Below are positions 8,501 to 18,017 of a DNA stretch of 64,000 bases, in pieces. Source of the DNA: Paenibacillus pedocola (GTDB lineage: Bacteria > Bacillota > Bacilli > Paenibacillales > Paenibacillaceae); the NCBI RefSeq assembly GCF_031599675.1, contig NZ_CP134223.1, forward strand, positions 3,844,001 through 3,908,000. Reading direction: 5' to 3'. Under the pieces are notes generated by a model that saw nothing but the letters and a program-made list of their open reading frames with translations, ran no database searches and was not told the DNA's origin. The position numbers and the translations under genes were made by a program. Position 1 is the stretch's first letter; each line of letters begins with the position of its first letter.

Positions 8501-9869
8501 GCTCCTTGCCCTCGCACATTTTGATGGCTGCAAGCTCCGTAATATTGTTGCGGGTGATCGACAAACCGGTGGTCTCGATATCAAACACGACATAGGTAGC
8601 AGTCTTAAGATCCATCGGCTGAGCATTCTCCACTATGTTTACCGCATCATTTACGACGTTGGCTTCGACACCATAAATCATTTTGATCTTATTCTTGTGT
8701 GCAGCATGGTTCGCATCCGGGAAGCTCTGTACGTTGCCGTGATCGGACACGGCAATCGCCGGATGGCCCCATTTTGCGGCTGTTTTGACATATGCGGTTA
8801 TGGGCGCCACGGCATCCATCGTACTCATTGTCGTGTGCAGATGAAATTCAACCCGTTTTTGCTTCGCGGTATCTTTGCGGGCCGGAGGTGCGTTTACTTC
8901 TGATAAATCCGAAGGAATCATCACCAGCTCGGGAATCTGCATAAAGCGGTCATATTCCACCTTGCCCCGGGCTCTAACCCATTTACCGTTGGCAAGCTGC
9001 CCCATGATCTTCAAATCTTCTTTCGTTTTCGCGAACATCTTAATCTGCAAGGAGTCAGTGAAGTCTGTGATGCAGAAGGTGAACAATGTATTGCCGTTGC
9101 GCAATTCCTTGCTTTCGAGTCCGAAGATTGTGCCCTGAATCGTAATCTTTTTCTCTTCATCCTGAATTTCCAGAATCGGCACAGCCTGCTCCTTGATCTC
9201 ATATCCGATCTGAAGCTTTATGACTTCATTCGGATCGCTCTCATCCTCAGGTTCCTCCGGTTCACTGGCCATCATCATCATTTCAACCAGCTCACGCTGC
9301 TCCTGCTGCAGCTTCTGCTGGAATTCTTCAAAGGCATCTGCTTTGCTGCTCTCATCCTGAGCAATCTGAAGTTTGACCTTCAGTGAAAGCGCAAAATACT
9401 TATCGTAAAATTTAACAATTGCGCCTTCAATTCCTTTTTTACGGGCCAGCTCCAGTGACATCGTGTCACTCAGGCTAAGCACAAGTGTATTGTCTTGAAG
9501 CTCTTGCGTAGAGCGTGTAAGCCAGCCGTTCACTGAAGGAATCTCCCGCTGTGCCCACTCCAGAAACAATCCCCAATATTCCTGTACAAGCTCCTGCCTG
9601 CCGACGGTTTGTTCATCATATAGGAACAGGAAGCTGACCTTGGCAATATGCTGCAGCTTCTCACGCATTCTCACACAAAATGCCCGGTATGTCTGTGCCG
9701 GAACAAGACTTTCTTTGGCAATGACAATGTGCCAGTCTTTATTTCCGCGGCTAATCTCTACACGTTCGATCTGTCCATCCAAAAAATAGGGATCAATCAA
9801 CGCTGGCGGAATTTCCCCCTGCTTCATCAGGAGCTCGAACCTTCTTCTTCTCTCCGCATTCTGTTCCAT
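5538..9869 (-). CDS. polC: DNA polymerase III alpha subunit, Gram-positive PolC type
   Basis: The replicative polymerase of low-GC Gram-positives, with built-in proofreading. It has 1443 residues. The order is an N-terminal domain, an OB-fold region (about 230-320), a PHP domain starting at HLHTTMS near 340, a DEDD exonuclease inserted in it (FDIETTGL near 430, AHNARFD), then the polymerase core with SRGSVGSS near 890, a four-cysteine zinc motif (CTNPEC and CPNCGG near 911-945), and the catalytic PDIDLNFSG near 968. The exonuclease inside the PHP domain and the zinc motif separate PolC from DnaE. GGTGGGG precedes the ATG. It lies between proS and the nusA operon, as in B. subtilis. Confidence 0.98.
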   Translation of the reverse strand: MEQNAERRRRFELLMKQGEIPPALIDPYFLDGQIERVEISRGNKDWHIVIAKESLVPAQTYRAFCVRMREKLQHIAKVSFLFLYDEQTVGRQELVQEYWGLFLEWAQREIPSVNGWLTRSTQELQDNTLVLSLSDTMSLELARKKGIEGAIVKFYDKYFALSLKVKLQIAQDESSKADAFEEFQQKLQQEQRELVEMMMMASEPEEPEDESDPNEVIKLQIGYEIKEQAVPILEIQDEEKKITIQGTIFGLESKELRNGNTLFTFCITDFTDSLQIKMFAKTKEDLKIMGQLANGKWVRARGKVEYDRFMQIPELVMIPSDLSEVNAPPARKDTAKQKRVEFHLHTTMSTMDAVAPITAYVKTAAKWGHPAIAVSDHGNVQSFPDANHAAHKNKIKMIYGVEANVVNDAVNIVENAQPMDLKTATYVVFDIETTGLSITRNNITELAAIKMCEGKELDRYTTFVNPHEKIPYHIQQLTNITDEMVKDAPDLEPVLKEFVDFVGDSILVAHNARFDMGFIQASLRKLGQPELPNPSLDTLELARLLYPSMKNHRLNTLADKYKVLLESHHRAVDDTVALGGILNGLLADAEKLKGLTRLERLNDYVGNDLSNVRPFHCGIYALNPVGKKNLYKLISMSHTEYYKRVPCIPKSKLEEHRDGLIVISGCERGEFFEAVLNKTVEEAIEVAQFYDILEIQPLTMYMHLVDKGFVASAEDLRNVVRKICEIGEQMNKPVIATGNVHYLEPRDKLFRDITIHGITGFSPLKDQRKPDAHFRTTDEMLAEFEFLGAEKAMEVVVTNTVELADRFEEYELFPDQLFTPIIEGADDEIRNTCYNTAKSIYGEELPEVVVARLEKELAPIIKYGFSANYLISERLVKKSNQDGYLVGSRGSVGSSVVATFLGISEVNPLPAHYICTNPECRHSEWFLDGSVPSGFDLPDKACPNCGGNLKGEGQDIPFETFLGFKGDKVPDIDLNFSGEYQPNAHNFTKTMFGPDNVFRAGTIGTVAEKTAFGFTKKYEEHHQKRWRGAEVGRLAAGCTGVKRSTGQHPGGIVVLPDYMEIEDITPVQFPADDVTAEWKTTHFDYHAFDANLLKLDILGHDDPTMMRMLQDLTGVDPTTIPMNDPKVMSMFNSTDALGVRPDQIRTPVATYGVPEMGTKFVRQMLVESKPSSFADLLQISGLSHGTGVWLGNAQELIKNNTCNIKTVIGCRDDIMLFLIYKAGMDAGLAFKITESVRKGKGLSAEWIEEMKKCKVPQWYIDSCLKIQYMFPKAHAAAYVISAVRTAYFKLYHPIEYYATYFTVRAADFDIELCCKGYEAINRQIVEIEGKGFQALPKEKAMLPVLEMALEMTARGFTFKNIDLYHSDATKFTVDGTSLIPPFSSLAGIGDNAAINIAAAKDAGEFLSIEDFQQKSKASKTVIELLTGMGCFRGLPESNQLSLF

Positions 9870-9926
9870 GCTTTCCCCACCTAACTTACGTAAGAGTTAA
9901 TCTCGTAGGCTTGCCTGCTTGAATTG

Positions 9927-9992
9927 TAAAAAGCTTCCGGGTCGAAAAAGCATTGGGTTCTTTCGGCCCGCCGACTCCTCTCGCCAGAAGCT
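9927..9992 (-). terminator. Long-stemmed terminator between proS and polC
   Basis: On the minus strand AGCTTCTGG (9984-9992) pairs with CCGGAAGCT (9932-9940), with one G-T pair, directly followed by TTTTTA. The enclosed 43 bases can form an inner helix (GTCG with CGAC, GGG with CCC). It lies 36 bases after the proS stop and about 60 bases before polC. The size and branched interior are unusual for an intrinsic terminator. Confidence 0.55.
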
Positions 9993-10027
9993 ACATTCAC
10001 ATACTCACTATTATAATAGGTTCGAGC

Positions 10028-11476
10028 CTAGTACGCCTTGGCAAAAACAACCGTATGCTGGGCAGGCTTGCCGCAGCAGATGCAGGTCGTCTTCTGCTCA
10101 GCCGGATTAAACGGAATATTGCGGCTGCCCGCTCCCGTCTCTTCTTTTACTTTATCTTCGCACTCTTCGGTTCCGCACCAGCCTGCCAGGGCAAAGCCGC
10201 GTTTCTCCTCCATCGATGCTTTCATTTCATCCAGCGAATCTACCGAATAGAAGTGGTCTTCACGGAACTTCAGCGCACGCTCAAACATTTCGTTATGAAC
10301 CTGCTCGAGCATTGCCTGGATCTCTTCCACAAGATTGTCCTGCTGGACGATCTTCTTCTCCCCGGTAATACGGGATACCAGTACGCATACACCGTTCTCC
10401 ATGTCACGCGGGCCGAGTTCCAGACGGACAGGCACACCGCGCATTTCATATTCGTTAAACTTCCAGCCTGGAGTAACATCGGCACGATCATCCACACGTA
10501 CACGCACTCCGGCGTCCTTAAGCTGCTTAAACAGCTCGTCTGTCCGTCCGATAACCGCTTCACGGGTCTTTGGAGGTCCGATCGGAATCATGATGACCTG
10601 AGTCGGAGCTACTTTTGGCGGCAGAGCCAACCCGCGGTCATCCCCGTGCACCATGATCAGCGAACCGATCAGGCGTGTCGTTGAGCCCCAGGAAGTCGTA
10701 TGGACATATTCCAGGGAATTCTCACGGCTTAAATATTGAATGTCAAAAGCGGTCGCAAACTTCGTTCCCAAATAATGAGAAGTCGCTGCTTGTACGGCCC
10801 GTCCATCCTTCATCATTGCTTCAATAGAGTAGGTATCGACAGCTCCGGCAAAACGCTCAGAAGGTGTCTTCTGGCCGGTAACAACCGGAATCGCCAAATA
10901 GCTCTCCACAAAATCACGATAGTTTTCCAGCATCCGCATGGTCTCTTCACGAGCCTCAGTTTCGGTCTCATGCGCCGTGTGGCCTTCCTGCCAGAGGAAT
11001 TCCGTCGTCCGGATAAACGGCAATGTGCGTTTTTCCCAGCGGACCACATTGGCCCATTGGTTGATCAGCACCGGAAGGTCGCGGTAGGATTGAATCCATT
11101 TGGAGTACATGTGGCCGAACATGGTCTCCGAAGTCGGACGGATCGCCAGACGTTCTTCCAGCACATCGCCGCCTGCTTCAGTTACCCATGGAAGCTCCGG
11201 ATTAAAGCCCTCGATATGATCCTTCTCTTTCTGGAAAAAGCTCTCCGGAATGAACACCGGGAAATAGGCATTGCGGTGGCCGGTAGCCTTAAGGCGGCGG
11301 TTCATTTCCTCCTGGATGTGCTCCCAGATTTCGTAGCCTTCCGGTTTGAAGACGATACAGCCGCGGACCGGTGAATAATCCATCAGATCCGCCTTCTTGA
11401 TTACATCGATATACCAGCGCGAGAAATCTTCGCTCTGTGGCGTAATTTCCGTTACGAACTGCTTATCTTTAGCCAT
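10028..11476 (-). CDS. proS: Prolyl-tRNA synthetase, archaeal/eukaryotic type (ProS type 3)
   Basis: Charges tRNA-Pro with proline. It is a class II synthetase: the motif 2 region lies around NVVRWEKRTLPFIRTTEFLWQEGHTAH, and a motif 3-like arginine segment in HGDDRGLALPPKVAP. It has 482 residues, no bacterial insertion (INS) editing domain between motifs 2 and 3, and a C-terminal extension with CGTEEC and CICCGKPA cysteines (zinc-binding in the family) ending in Tyr. These mark the archaeal-type enzyme. The start is ATG 11474-11476 (MAKDKQFV), ten bases after AGGAGG. I see no T-box in the short upstream gap. Confidence 0.95.
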   Translation of the reverse strand: MAKDKQFVTEITPQSEDFSRWYIDVIKKADLMDYSPVRGCIVFKPEGYEIWEHIQEEMNRRLKATGHRNAYFPVFIPESFFQKEKDHIEGFNPELPWVTEAGGDVLEERLAIRPTSETMFGHMYSKWIQSYRDLPVLINQWANVVRWEKRTLPFIRTTEFLWQEGHTAHETETEAREETMRMLENYRDFVESYLAIPVVTGQKTPSERFAGAVDTYSIEAMMKDGRAVQAATSHYLGTKFATAFDIQYLSRENSLEYVHTTSWGSTTRLIGSLIMVHGDDRGLALPPKVAPTQVIMIPIGPPKTREAVIGRTDELFKQLKDAGVRVRVDDRADVTPGWKFNEYEMRGVPVRLELGPRDMENGVCVLVSRITGEKKIVQQDNLVEEIQAMLEQVHNEMFERALKFREDHFYSVDSLDEMKASMEEKRGFALAGWCGTEECEDKVKEETGAGSRNIPFNPAEQKTTCICCGKPAQHTVVFAKAY

Positions 11477-11581
11477 GTAATGAAATCCTCCTAAATTGCC
11501 CTGCAAAATGCAGCCTGGCTACGAGCCATTTGGTCTGTCTTTTGCGGGGTCCGCCATAAATCTGATTGCATCAATTAAAAA

Positions 11582-12856
11582 TCAGCCTGTGATCAGGCGC
11601 AGTATATCATTATAGGTTACAGCGATCATGACCAGGAACAGCAAGGCAAATCCGACAAAATGCACCATGCCTTCGCGGCCCGGATCTACAGGTTTGCCGC
11701 GCAGCGCTTCCACACCGAGGAATACCAGTCGGCTTCCGTCTAGCGCCGGAACCGGCAGCAGATTGAAAATCCCCAGGTACAAGCTAAGAATCGCCGCCCA
11801 ATAGGTCAGATACTGAATCCCCTGCTGGGCAATCTGGCCGGTCATCTTCGCCGTTCCTACCGGACCTGAGATGTCATCCATATTGAAGTTGTTGATCAAT
11901 TGTTTGAATCCGGTAAAGATCAGTTTAGTCGTATCTACCATGGCCGTACTCGACTTGGTAATCGTCTCCCCAAAACCGGCTCGGCGAGTCTGCAGGTCAG
12001 GAGTGATCCCCACCTTGCCGCCTTCTTCACCTTCCATACTGCGGGGAATCATGGTTACCTCATAGGTTTCATCGCCACGCTGAAGGACCCAGTTCATCTC
12101 TTTGCCTTTGGATTCGGAGGTTAGCTCAATCATCTTCAGATAATCCCCGCCAATCTTCTCTCCATTAACAGAGACTACAATATCACCCTTTTGGAGCCCC
12201 GCCTCCTGCGCCGGCATTCCCTCGCTGATATCCCCAACCTTCACAAAGGTAGGATTCTCCACCGGGATTCCTGCCATCTGCAAATGAATCGCAAACAGGA
12301 CAAAAGCAAGAATAAAGTTCATTACCGGTCCGGCAACAATCGCTAAAGCACGTTGTCCGACGGTTTTGCTGCCAAATTGACGGTCTTTCGGTGCAATCTG
12401 TGTCTGTTGGCCGCCTTTGATCATCATCGCCTGCGGATGTACATCATAGGTAGTGACTTCACCATCGACATCAAGCCGGATTGTCAATTCATTCTCCAGA
12501 TCGGTATACTGCGCCTCGCCACGGATCACATTTCTGCGGGTGTCGAGCGAATCGAGATAGATATTTTTGACTTTATTGTCTTGTCCCAGCCTGACGGCGA
12601 TCATCTGCCCCTGGCCGATTTCAATGATTTCAGGATCTTCCCCGGCCATCCGCGCATATCCGCCGAAAGGCAGCAGACGGAGTGTGAACTGCGTTTCACC
12701 GCGTTTATAGGAAAACAGTTTCGGGCCGAAACCGATAGCGAATTCACGTACAAGAATACCGGCGCGTTTGGCGAAATAATAATGTCCCCATTCATGGACG
12801 GTCACCAGAACAAAAAACATAAGCACCGTTAAAAAGACGACTCTTACCATTTCCAT
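11582..12856 (-). CDS. rseP: Site-2 intramembrane zinc metalloprotease RseP/RasP
   Basis: A membrane protease that cuts anti-sigma factors and leftover signal peptides inside the bilayer. The catalytic HEWGH lies at residues 21-25 in the first membrane segment; the second zinc-ligand motif is PVPALDGSRL near residue 370. One PDZ domain (around EGMPAQEAGLQKGDIVVSVNG) sits between membrane segments. I chose ATG 12854-12856 (MEMVRVV), ten bases after AAAGGGGG; the ATG at 12865 is too close to that site. It lies between dxr and proS, as in the usual uppS-cdsA-dxr-rseP-proS order. Confidence 0.95.
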   Translation of the reverse strand: MEMVRVVFLTVLMFFVLVTVHEWGHYYFAKRAGILVREFAIGFGPKLFSYKRGETQFTLRLLPFGGYARMAGEDPEIIEIGQGQMIAVRLGQDNKVKNIYLDSLDTRRNVIRGEAQYTDLENELTIRLDVDGEVTTYDVHPQAMMIKGGQQTQIAPKDRQFGSKTVGQRALAIVAGPVMNFILAFVLFAIHLQMAGIPVENPTFVKVGDISEGMPAQEAGLQKGDIVVSVNGEKIGGDYLKMIELTSESKGKEMNWVLQRGDETYEVTMIPRSMEGEEGGKVGITPDLQTRRAGFGETITKSSTAMVDTTKLIFTGFKQLINNFNMDDISGPVGTAKMTGQIAQQGIQYLTYWAAILSLYLGIFNLLPVPALDGSRLVFLGVEALRGKPVDPGREGMVHFVGFALLFLVMIAVTYNDILRLITG

Positions 12857-13005
12857 CCGTAACATTCCCCCTTTAGGTGTAAGACCGAAGTATGTCCTCT
12901 TAATTTATCATTATTCCAAGGCCCGGCACAAGAGAATCAACAGTCTCCGCCTATTTTTCAGGGTAACGCAAATTTCCCAGCTTAAGCAGCACAAAATTCT
13001 TATTA

Positions 13006-14145
13006 TTACAGCTTGGATGCAAGCTCACGGGTAGCCGAATCACAGTGTTCTATCTGCTCTAAATCGGGATTAACAACATTTTCATGCTGCTGCAGTACTT
13101 CTTCAATAATCTCCTCAATACGCAGGAATGAAATCTCATGACGCAGGAAGCGGGCAACAGCGATTTCATTGGCTGCATTAAAAGCTGTGGTTGCCGTTCC
13201 TCCCGTTTTCCCGCATTCGATCGCAAGCCGCAGGGCCGGATAACGGATATAATCCATTTCGCGGAAGGTCAGGCGTCCGATCTCAGCCAGTGACAAACGG
13301 GCTGCTGGCGAAGACCAGCGGTCCGGATAGGTCAGCGCATACTGGATCGGAACGCGCATATCAGGAGTACCGAGCTGTGCAATGATACTGCTGTCGCGGA
13401 ATTCCACATAGGAGTGAATAATGCTCTCCGGGTGCAGCAGCACATTCACCTGCTCATAGGGCAGGCCAAACAAATGGTGGGCTTCAATCACCTCAAGTCC
13501 CTTATTAACCATGGTTGCCGAGTCTATGGTGATTTTGGCACCCATACTCCAGTTCGGATGACGCAGCGCGTCCTCCACGGTAACATGCTTGAGCTGATCG
13601 CGGGTATAGTCACGGAAAGAGCCGCCTGAGGCGGTAACTGTAATGCTTGCAACATCGGCGCGGTTTTCACCGTTGAGACATTGAAATATTGCCGAGTGCT
13701 CGCTGTCTACCGGCAGCAGCTTTACCCCTTTTCGTTCAGCCAGCTCTGTTACCAGATGTCCAGCTGTTACAAGTGTTTCTTTATTAGCCAGTCCGATATG
13801 CCGTCCGGCTTCGATAGCAGCAAGCGTTGACTTCAGTCCCACACTGCCTACCACAGCGGTCACAACCGTATCAGCATCTCCCCCGGCAGCGATTTCAACC
13901 AATCCCTCGCCCCCGTAGAAGAGCTCCACACCGGATGGCAGGCTCGATCTGATGTCATCCGCAAGCTGCTTAGTGGATACAGACACACGCCGCGGCTGGA
14001 ACCGGCGCACCTGTTCTAATAATAAGGCAGTATTGCTGCCTGCAGCCAGCCCATCAACTTCAAAGGCTTCCGGATGCATCGCAACGACATCAAGCGTCTG
14101 CGTGCCAATGGAACCGGTTGAGCCGAGAATACTAATTTTTTTCAC
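13006..14145 (-). CDS. dxr: 1-deoxy-D-xylulose 5-phosphate reductoisomerase
   Basis: The NADPH-dependent enzyme that makes 2-C-methyl-D-erythritol 4-phosphate in the MEP isoprenoid pathway. It has 379 residues. The N-terminal Rossmann motif is ILGSTGSIGTQTLDV. The metal and substrate region is around LLPVDSEHSAIFQCL, then TASGGSFRDY and HPNWSMGAKITIDSATMVNKGLEVIEAHHLF. The start is a GTG with AGAAGG seven bases upstream. Its neighbour uppS uses the isoprenoid product, so dxr, cdsA and uppS group envelope lipid functions. Confidence 0.97.
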   Translation of the reverse strand: MKKISILGSTGSIGTQTLDVVAMHPEAFEVDGLAAGSNTALLLEQVRRFQPRRVSVSTKQLADDIRSSLPSGVELFYGGEGLVEIAAGGDADTVVTAVVGSVGLKSTLAAIEAGRHIGLANKETLVTAGHLVTELAERKGVKLLPVDSEHSAIFQCLNGENRADVASITVTASGGSFRDYTRDQLKHVTVEDALRHPNWSMGAKITIDSATMVNKGLEVIEAHHLFGLPYEQVNVLLHPESIIHSYVEFRDSSIIAQLGTPDMRVPIQYALTYPDRWSSPAARLSLAEIGRLTFREMDYIRYPALRLAIECGKTGGTATTAFNAANEIAVARFLRHEISFLRIEEIIEEVLQQHENVVNPDLEQIEHCDSATRELASKL

Positions 14146-14167
14146 CGTTGTACCTTCTCCCCGTCGT

Positions 14168-14971
14168 TTAATAGTAAGGCATCAGCATTACGATATGTAC
14201 GAAAGGAAATACGATAATCCAGCTGTCGCAGCGGTCAAGTATGCCACCATGACCAGGCAGCAGAGAGCCTGAATCCTTAATACCGTACACCCGTTTATAG
14301 GCAGACTGTACAAGATCTCCAAGCTGACCGAGAACAGCACAAGAAATACCGATTAGCAGTGCTCTTCCGATAGTCAGCAGATCAGGAACAAATAATGCGA
14401 AAATAATTGAAATCACAACGGAAATGAGAACCCCGCCAAGAGCGCCTTCAACCGTCTTATTGGGACTGATCGCCGGCCAGAGCTTATTCTTCCCGAAGCT
14501 TCTGCCAACGAAATAAGCGCCTGCATCACTGCCCCAAATGCAGCAAAGCAGTAGCAGCGTCCAAAAGAGGCCATGTTCATCACCCGCAGCACGGGCTGTA
14601 CCCATATAGGAGAAACCCATTCCTATGTAAACAATCCCTGTAAACAGAAGTGCAGTGATCTTAATATCCTGTTTATTTTTAGTGAATACTGTCACGAGCA
14701 GGAACAATAACAGCATCAGCCATATGCCCTGTTCCCAGGACAGCCAAGGGGTGACACCAAGCAATCCCCAAGGGATCATGAAACAAACGATCGAGGCATA
14801 CCCCAGCAGGGAAGTGCTACTGAATGGAGAGAGGCCCGTCATTTTCACAAATTCAAACATCCCGATGAGCGCCATGGCAGTCAGCAGGAGCTGATAGGAC
14901 CAGCCCCCTAAAGCACATAGGCCCAAAAACACTGCTCCGGCAACAATTCCGGTAATCAATCGTTGCTTCAA
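14168..14971 (-). CDS. cdsA: Phosphatidate cytidylyltransferase
   Basis: An integral membrane enzyme forming CDP-diacylglycerol from phosphatidate and CTP, the entry to phospholipid synthesis. It has 267 residues with about seven hydrophobic segments. The C-terminal family signature is present: SAYKRVYGIKDSGSLLPGHGGILDRCDS. The start is TTG 14969-14971 with GGGAG ten bases upstream. It sits 21 bases after uppS and just before dxr. Confidence 0.96.
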   Translation of the reverse strand: MKQRLITGIVAGAVFLGLCALGGWSYQLLLTAMALIGMFEFVKMTGLSPFSSTSLLGYASIVCFMIPWGLLGVTPWLSWEQGIWLMLLLFLLVTVFTKNKQDIKITALLFTGIVYIGMGFSYMGTARAAGDEHGLFWTLLLLCCIWGSDAGAYFVGRSFGKNKLWPAISPNKTVEGALGGVLISVVISIIFALFVPDLLTIGRALLIGISCAVLGQLGDLVQSAYKRVYGIKDSGSLLPGHGGILDRCDSWIIVFPFVHIVMLMPYY

Positions 14972-14992
14972 AGGTTTCCATCTCCCATCAGG

Positions 14993-15766
14993 CTACTTCA
15001 ATCCGCCATAGCGGCGTGTACGGCGCTGATACTCGGCAACAGCCTGCAATAAATGCGATTTGTCAAACTCCGGCCAGTACACATCCGTAAACCACAGTTC
15101 ACTGTATGCGATCTGCCAGAGCATGAAATTGCTCAGCCGCATTTCTCCGCTAGTGCGGATCAGCAAATCGGGGTCAGGCAGACCCCCGGACAATAATCTG
15201 CTGTCAATCAGTTCAGATGTAATCTCCTCTGGAGAGAGCCGTCCTGCTTTTATATCATTGCCAAGTTCGCGCATACAGTCTTCTATCTCTTTACGGCTCC
15301 CATAGTTCAGCGCAAAATTTAAGATTAGTCCAGTATTGTGCTTCGTCCGTTCAACTGCCTCTTCCATCGCTTTGCGGGTATGATTGGGCAGCGCATTACT
15401 ATCACCCATTACACGTACCTGTACATTTTTCTCTATCAGTTCATCCAGTTCAAGCGCAAGAAATTCCACAGGCAGACGCATCAGGAAATCCACTTCATCT
15501 TTAGGCCGCTTCCAGTTTTCCGTAGAAAAAGCGTACATCGTCAGGAATTCTACTCCCAGATCATTTGCGGCTATGGTTGCGCGTTTTACTGCTTTCATCC
15601 CGTTTTGATGACCGACAATGCGAGGAAGGCCGCGGCGCTTAGCCCAGCGACCATTGCCATCCATGATTACCGCCACGTGCCGGGGAATATTGTCCGGTGA
15701 AATCTCGACTGGCTGTTCTTCCTGCCTGTCTTTACGGCTAAGCCATGCTTGAACCCGTTTGATCAT
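14993..15766 (-). CDS. uppS: Isoprenyl transferase (undecaprenyl diphosphate synthase)
   Basis: A cis-prenyltransferase that builds the C55 undecaprenyl carrier for peptidoglycan. The diphosphate-binding motif HVAVIMDGNGRWAKRRG carries the catalytic Asp, followed by GHQNGMKAV and AFSTENWKRP. The C-terminal DLLIRTSGEMRLSNFMLWQ and YWPEFD motifs are also present. I chose ATG 15764-15766 (MIKRVQAWL, 257 residues), because GGAGG lies eight bases upstream; the longer ORF begins at 15802. Confidence 0.96.
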   Translation of the reverse strand: MIKRVQAWLSRKDRQEEQPVEISPDNIPRHVAVIMDGNGRWAKRRGLPRIVGHQNGMKAVKRATIAANDLGVEFLTMYAFSTENWKRPKDEVDFLMRLPVEFLALELDELIEKNVQVRVMGDSNALPNHTRKAMEEAVERTKHNTGLILNFALNYGSRKEIEDCMRELGNDIKAGRLSPEEITSELIDSRLLSGGLPDPDLLIRTSGEMRLSNFMLWQIAYSELWFTDVYWPEFDKSHLLQAVAEYQRRTRRYGGLK

Positions 15767-15795
15767 TTCCGTTTCCTCCAAGCTCATATCAGAAA

Positions 15796-15835
15796 GAGAC
15801 AAACCCCACCATATAAGGAGGGGCCTTGAGGTCTC
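15796..15835 (-). terminator. Hairpin between frr and uppS
   Basis: On the minus strand GAGAC pairs with GTCTC around an inner CCCC/GGGG helix, followed by TTTCTG. It starts 11 bases past the frr stop. The uppS ribosome-binding site lies just beyond, so this is more likely a partial terminator or processing point than an operon end. Confidence 0.4.
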
Positions 15836-15845
15836 TTGATTATCA

Positions 15846-16399
15846 TTATACTTCCATAATCTCTTTTTCTTTGGACAAGAGCACCTTATCGACTTCAGCT
15901 ATGAACTTATCCGTTGATTTCTGAATATCTTCCTGGTGTCCACGCGACTCATCTTCCGAAATGCCGTTCTTTTCCATCTTCTTGATGTCATCGTTAGCAT
16001 CGCGGCGGATGTTGCGGATGGCTACCTTCGCCTCTTCACCGAACTTCTTGGTGAACTTCACAAGTTCAGTACGGCGTTCCTCAGTCAGCGGTGGAATGGA
16101 TAGGCGGATGATCGTACCGTCATTGGCAGGTGTTAGTCCGAGATCAGACTTCATAATCGCCCGTTCAATGTCGGCTACCGACGATCGGTCCCAAGGCTGG
16201 ATCAGCAGTGTCCGGGAATCCGGTGTACTGATATTGGCCAGCTGGTTAACCGGTGTAGGCGCACCGTAATAATCAACTTGAATGCGGTCCAGCAGCGCTG
16301 TCGATGCGCGTCCTGCCCGCAAGGTAGCCAAATCGCGTTTTAGGGAAGAAATCGCTTTTTCCATACGCTCCTCGGCATTTTTCTTAACTGCCTGTGGCA

Positions 16400-16400
<1 letters not shown>
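15846..16400 (-). CDS. frr: Ribosome recycling factor
   Basis: RRF splits post-termination ribosomes together with EF-G. It has 184 residues, typical size. Family features are [32 protein letters not shown], then RTLLIQPWD and [16 protein letters not shown]. The start codon overlaps the pyrH stop in the sequence TAATG, so translation is probably coupled. Confidence 0.97.
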
Positions 16401-17146
<746 letters not shown>

Positions 17147-17150
17147 TTAC

Positions 17151-17181
17151 AAAAGACGGAACACTACGTGTATGTGTTCCG
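17151..17181 (-). terminator. Hairpin between tsf and pyrH
   Basis: On the minus strand CGGAACAC (17174-17181) pairs with GTGTTCCG (17157-17164) across a nine-base loop, followed by TCTTTTG. It lies about 55 bases after the tsf stop and just before the pyrH ribosome-binding site. Stem strength fits a partial terminator that would lower pyrH-frr expression relative to tsf. Confidence 0.55.
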
Positions 17182-17236
17182 CTCTTTTGATGCTTGCCAT
17201 TATTCAGTTCAATGAAGCTGTAATTAAGTTTATCTA

Positions 17237-17887
17237 TTATTGATTAACTTGTGCCATTACTTCTTCAACAAAATTGTCAACTTTCTTTTCCAGACCTTCG
17301 CCCAGCTCGTAACGAACAAAACGACGGATAGAGATGTTTTCACCGATCGTGCTGATTTTTTCGTTCAGCAATTGGGAGATCGTTTTGTCAGGGTCTTTAA
17401 CGAAAGGCTGTTCAAGCAGGCAGTATTCTTCGTAGAACTTGCTGATGCGGCCTTCAACCATTTTTTCAACGATTTTCTCAGGCTTGCCTTCGTTCAGTGC
17501 TTGGGCTTTCAGAATTTCTTTTTCTTTCTCTACAGCTTCAGCAGGAACTTCTTCACGGCGAACATACTGCGGGCTAGCTGCAGCGATCTGCATTGCGATA
17601 TCGCGTGCGAATTCTCTGAAGGAATCGGTTTTACCAACGAAGTCAGTTTCGCAGTTGATTTCCACCAGTACGCCGATACGTCCGCCAGCGTGGATGTAGG
17701 ATTCAACAGTACCTTCAGTAGCGATACGTCCTGCTTTGTTTGCTGCTGCGGAAAGACCTTTTTCGCGGAGCAGTTCAGCGGCTTTAGTGATATCGCCATT
17801 TGCTTCTTCAAGTGCTTTCTTACAGTCAAGCATACCTGCGCCTGTTCTTTCACGAAGTTCTTTTACGGATTTTGCATCTACTGCCAT
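17237..17887 (-). CDS. tsf: Translation elongation factor Ts
   Basis: The guanine nucleotide exchange factor for EF-Tu. It has 216 residues, the short form usual in Bacillota. Signatures are [19 protein letters not shown] near the N-terminus and [13 protein letters not shown] in the core. I chose ATG 17885-17887 (MAVDAKSV), seven to eight bases after GGAGGG; the long ORF begins 12 codons earlier. It is downstream of rpsB with a strong hairpin in between. Confidence 0.97.
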   Translation of the reverse strand: MAVDAKSVKELRERTGAGMLDCKKALEEANGDITKAAELLREKGLSAAANKAGRIATEGTVESYIHAGGRIGVLVEINCETDFVGKTDSFREFARDIAMQIAAASPQYVRREEVPAEAVEKEKEILKAQALNEGKPEKIVEKMVEGRISKFYEEYCLLEQPFVKDPDKTISQLLNEKISTIGENISIRRFVRYELGEGLEKKVDNFVEEVMAQVNQ

Positions 17888-17939
17888 TGTTATTCCCTCC
17901 AGATAATTGTCGTTTAATTCCATTTAAGGCCATTATCCT

Positions 17940-17984
17940 AAAAAAAGGGTAGTGAGAGGTTATCCACCTGCCAACCACCCTTTT
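17940..17984 (-). terminator. Intrinsic terminator/attenuator between rpsB and tsf
   Basis: On the minus strand AAAAGGGT pairs with ACCCTTTT, with a smaller inner helix (AGGT with ACCT), and ends in seven T residues. It lies about 35 bases past the rpsB stop. It looks like a real intrinsic terminator. Because tsf has no evident promoter of its own, partial read-through is the likely mode. Confidence 0.65.
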
Positions 17985-18017
17985 CATTTAAGTTCTAGTT
18001 TAAGTTCCGGTTGCTAC

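Noticed and set aside
11477-11581. T-box upstream of proS
   Set aside because: The gap is only about 105 bases and lacks the conserved T-box core and antiterminator sequence.
17240-17917. 225-residue Phe/Cys-rich plus-strand ORF opposite tsf
   Set aside because: Composition is what the complement of a Lys/Glu-rich gene gives; tsf is certain.
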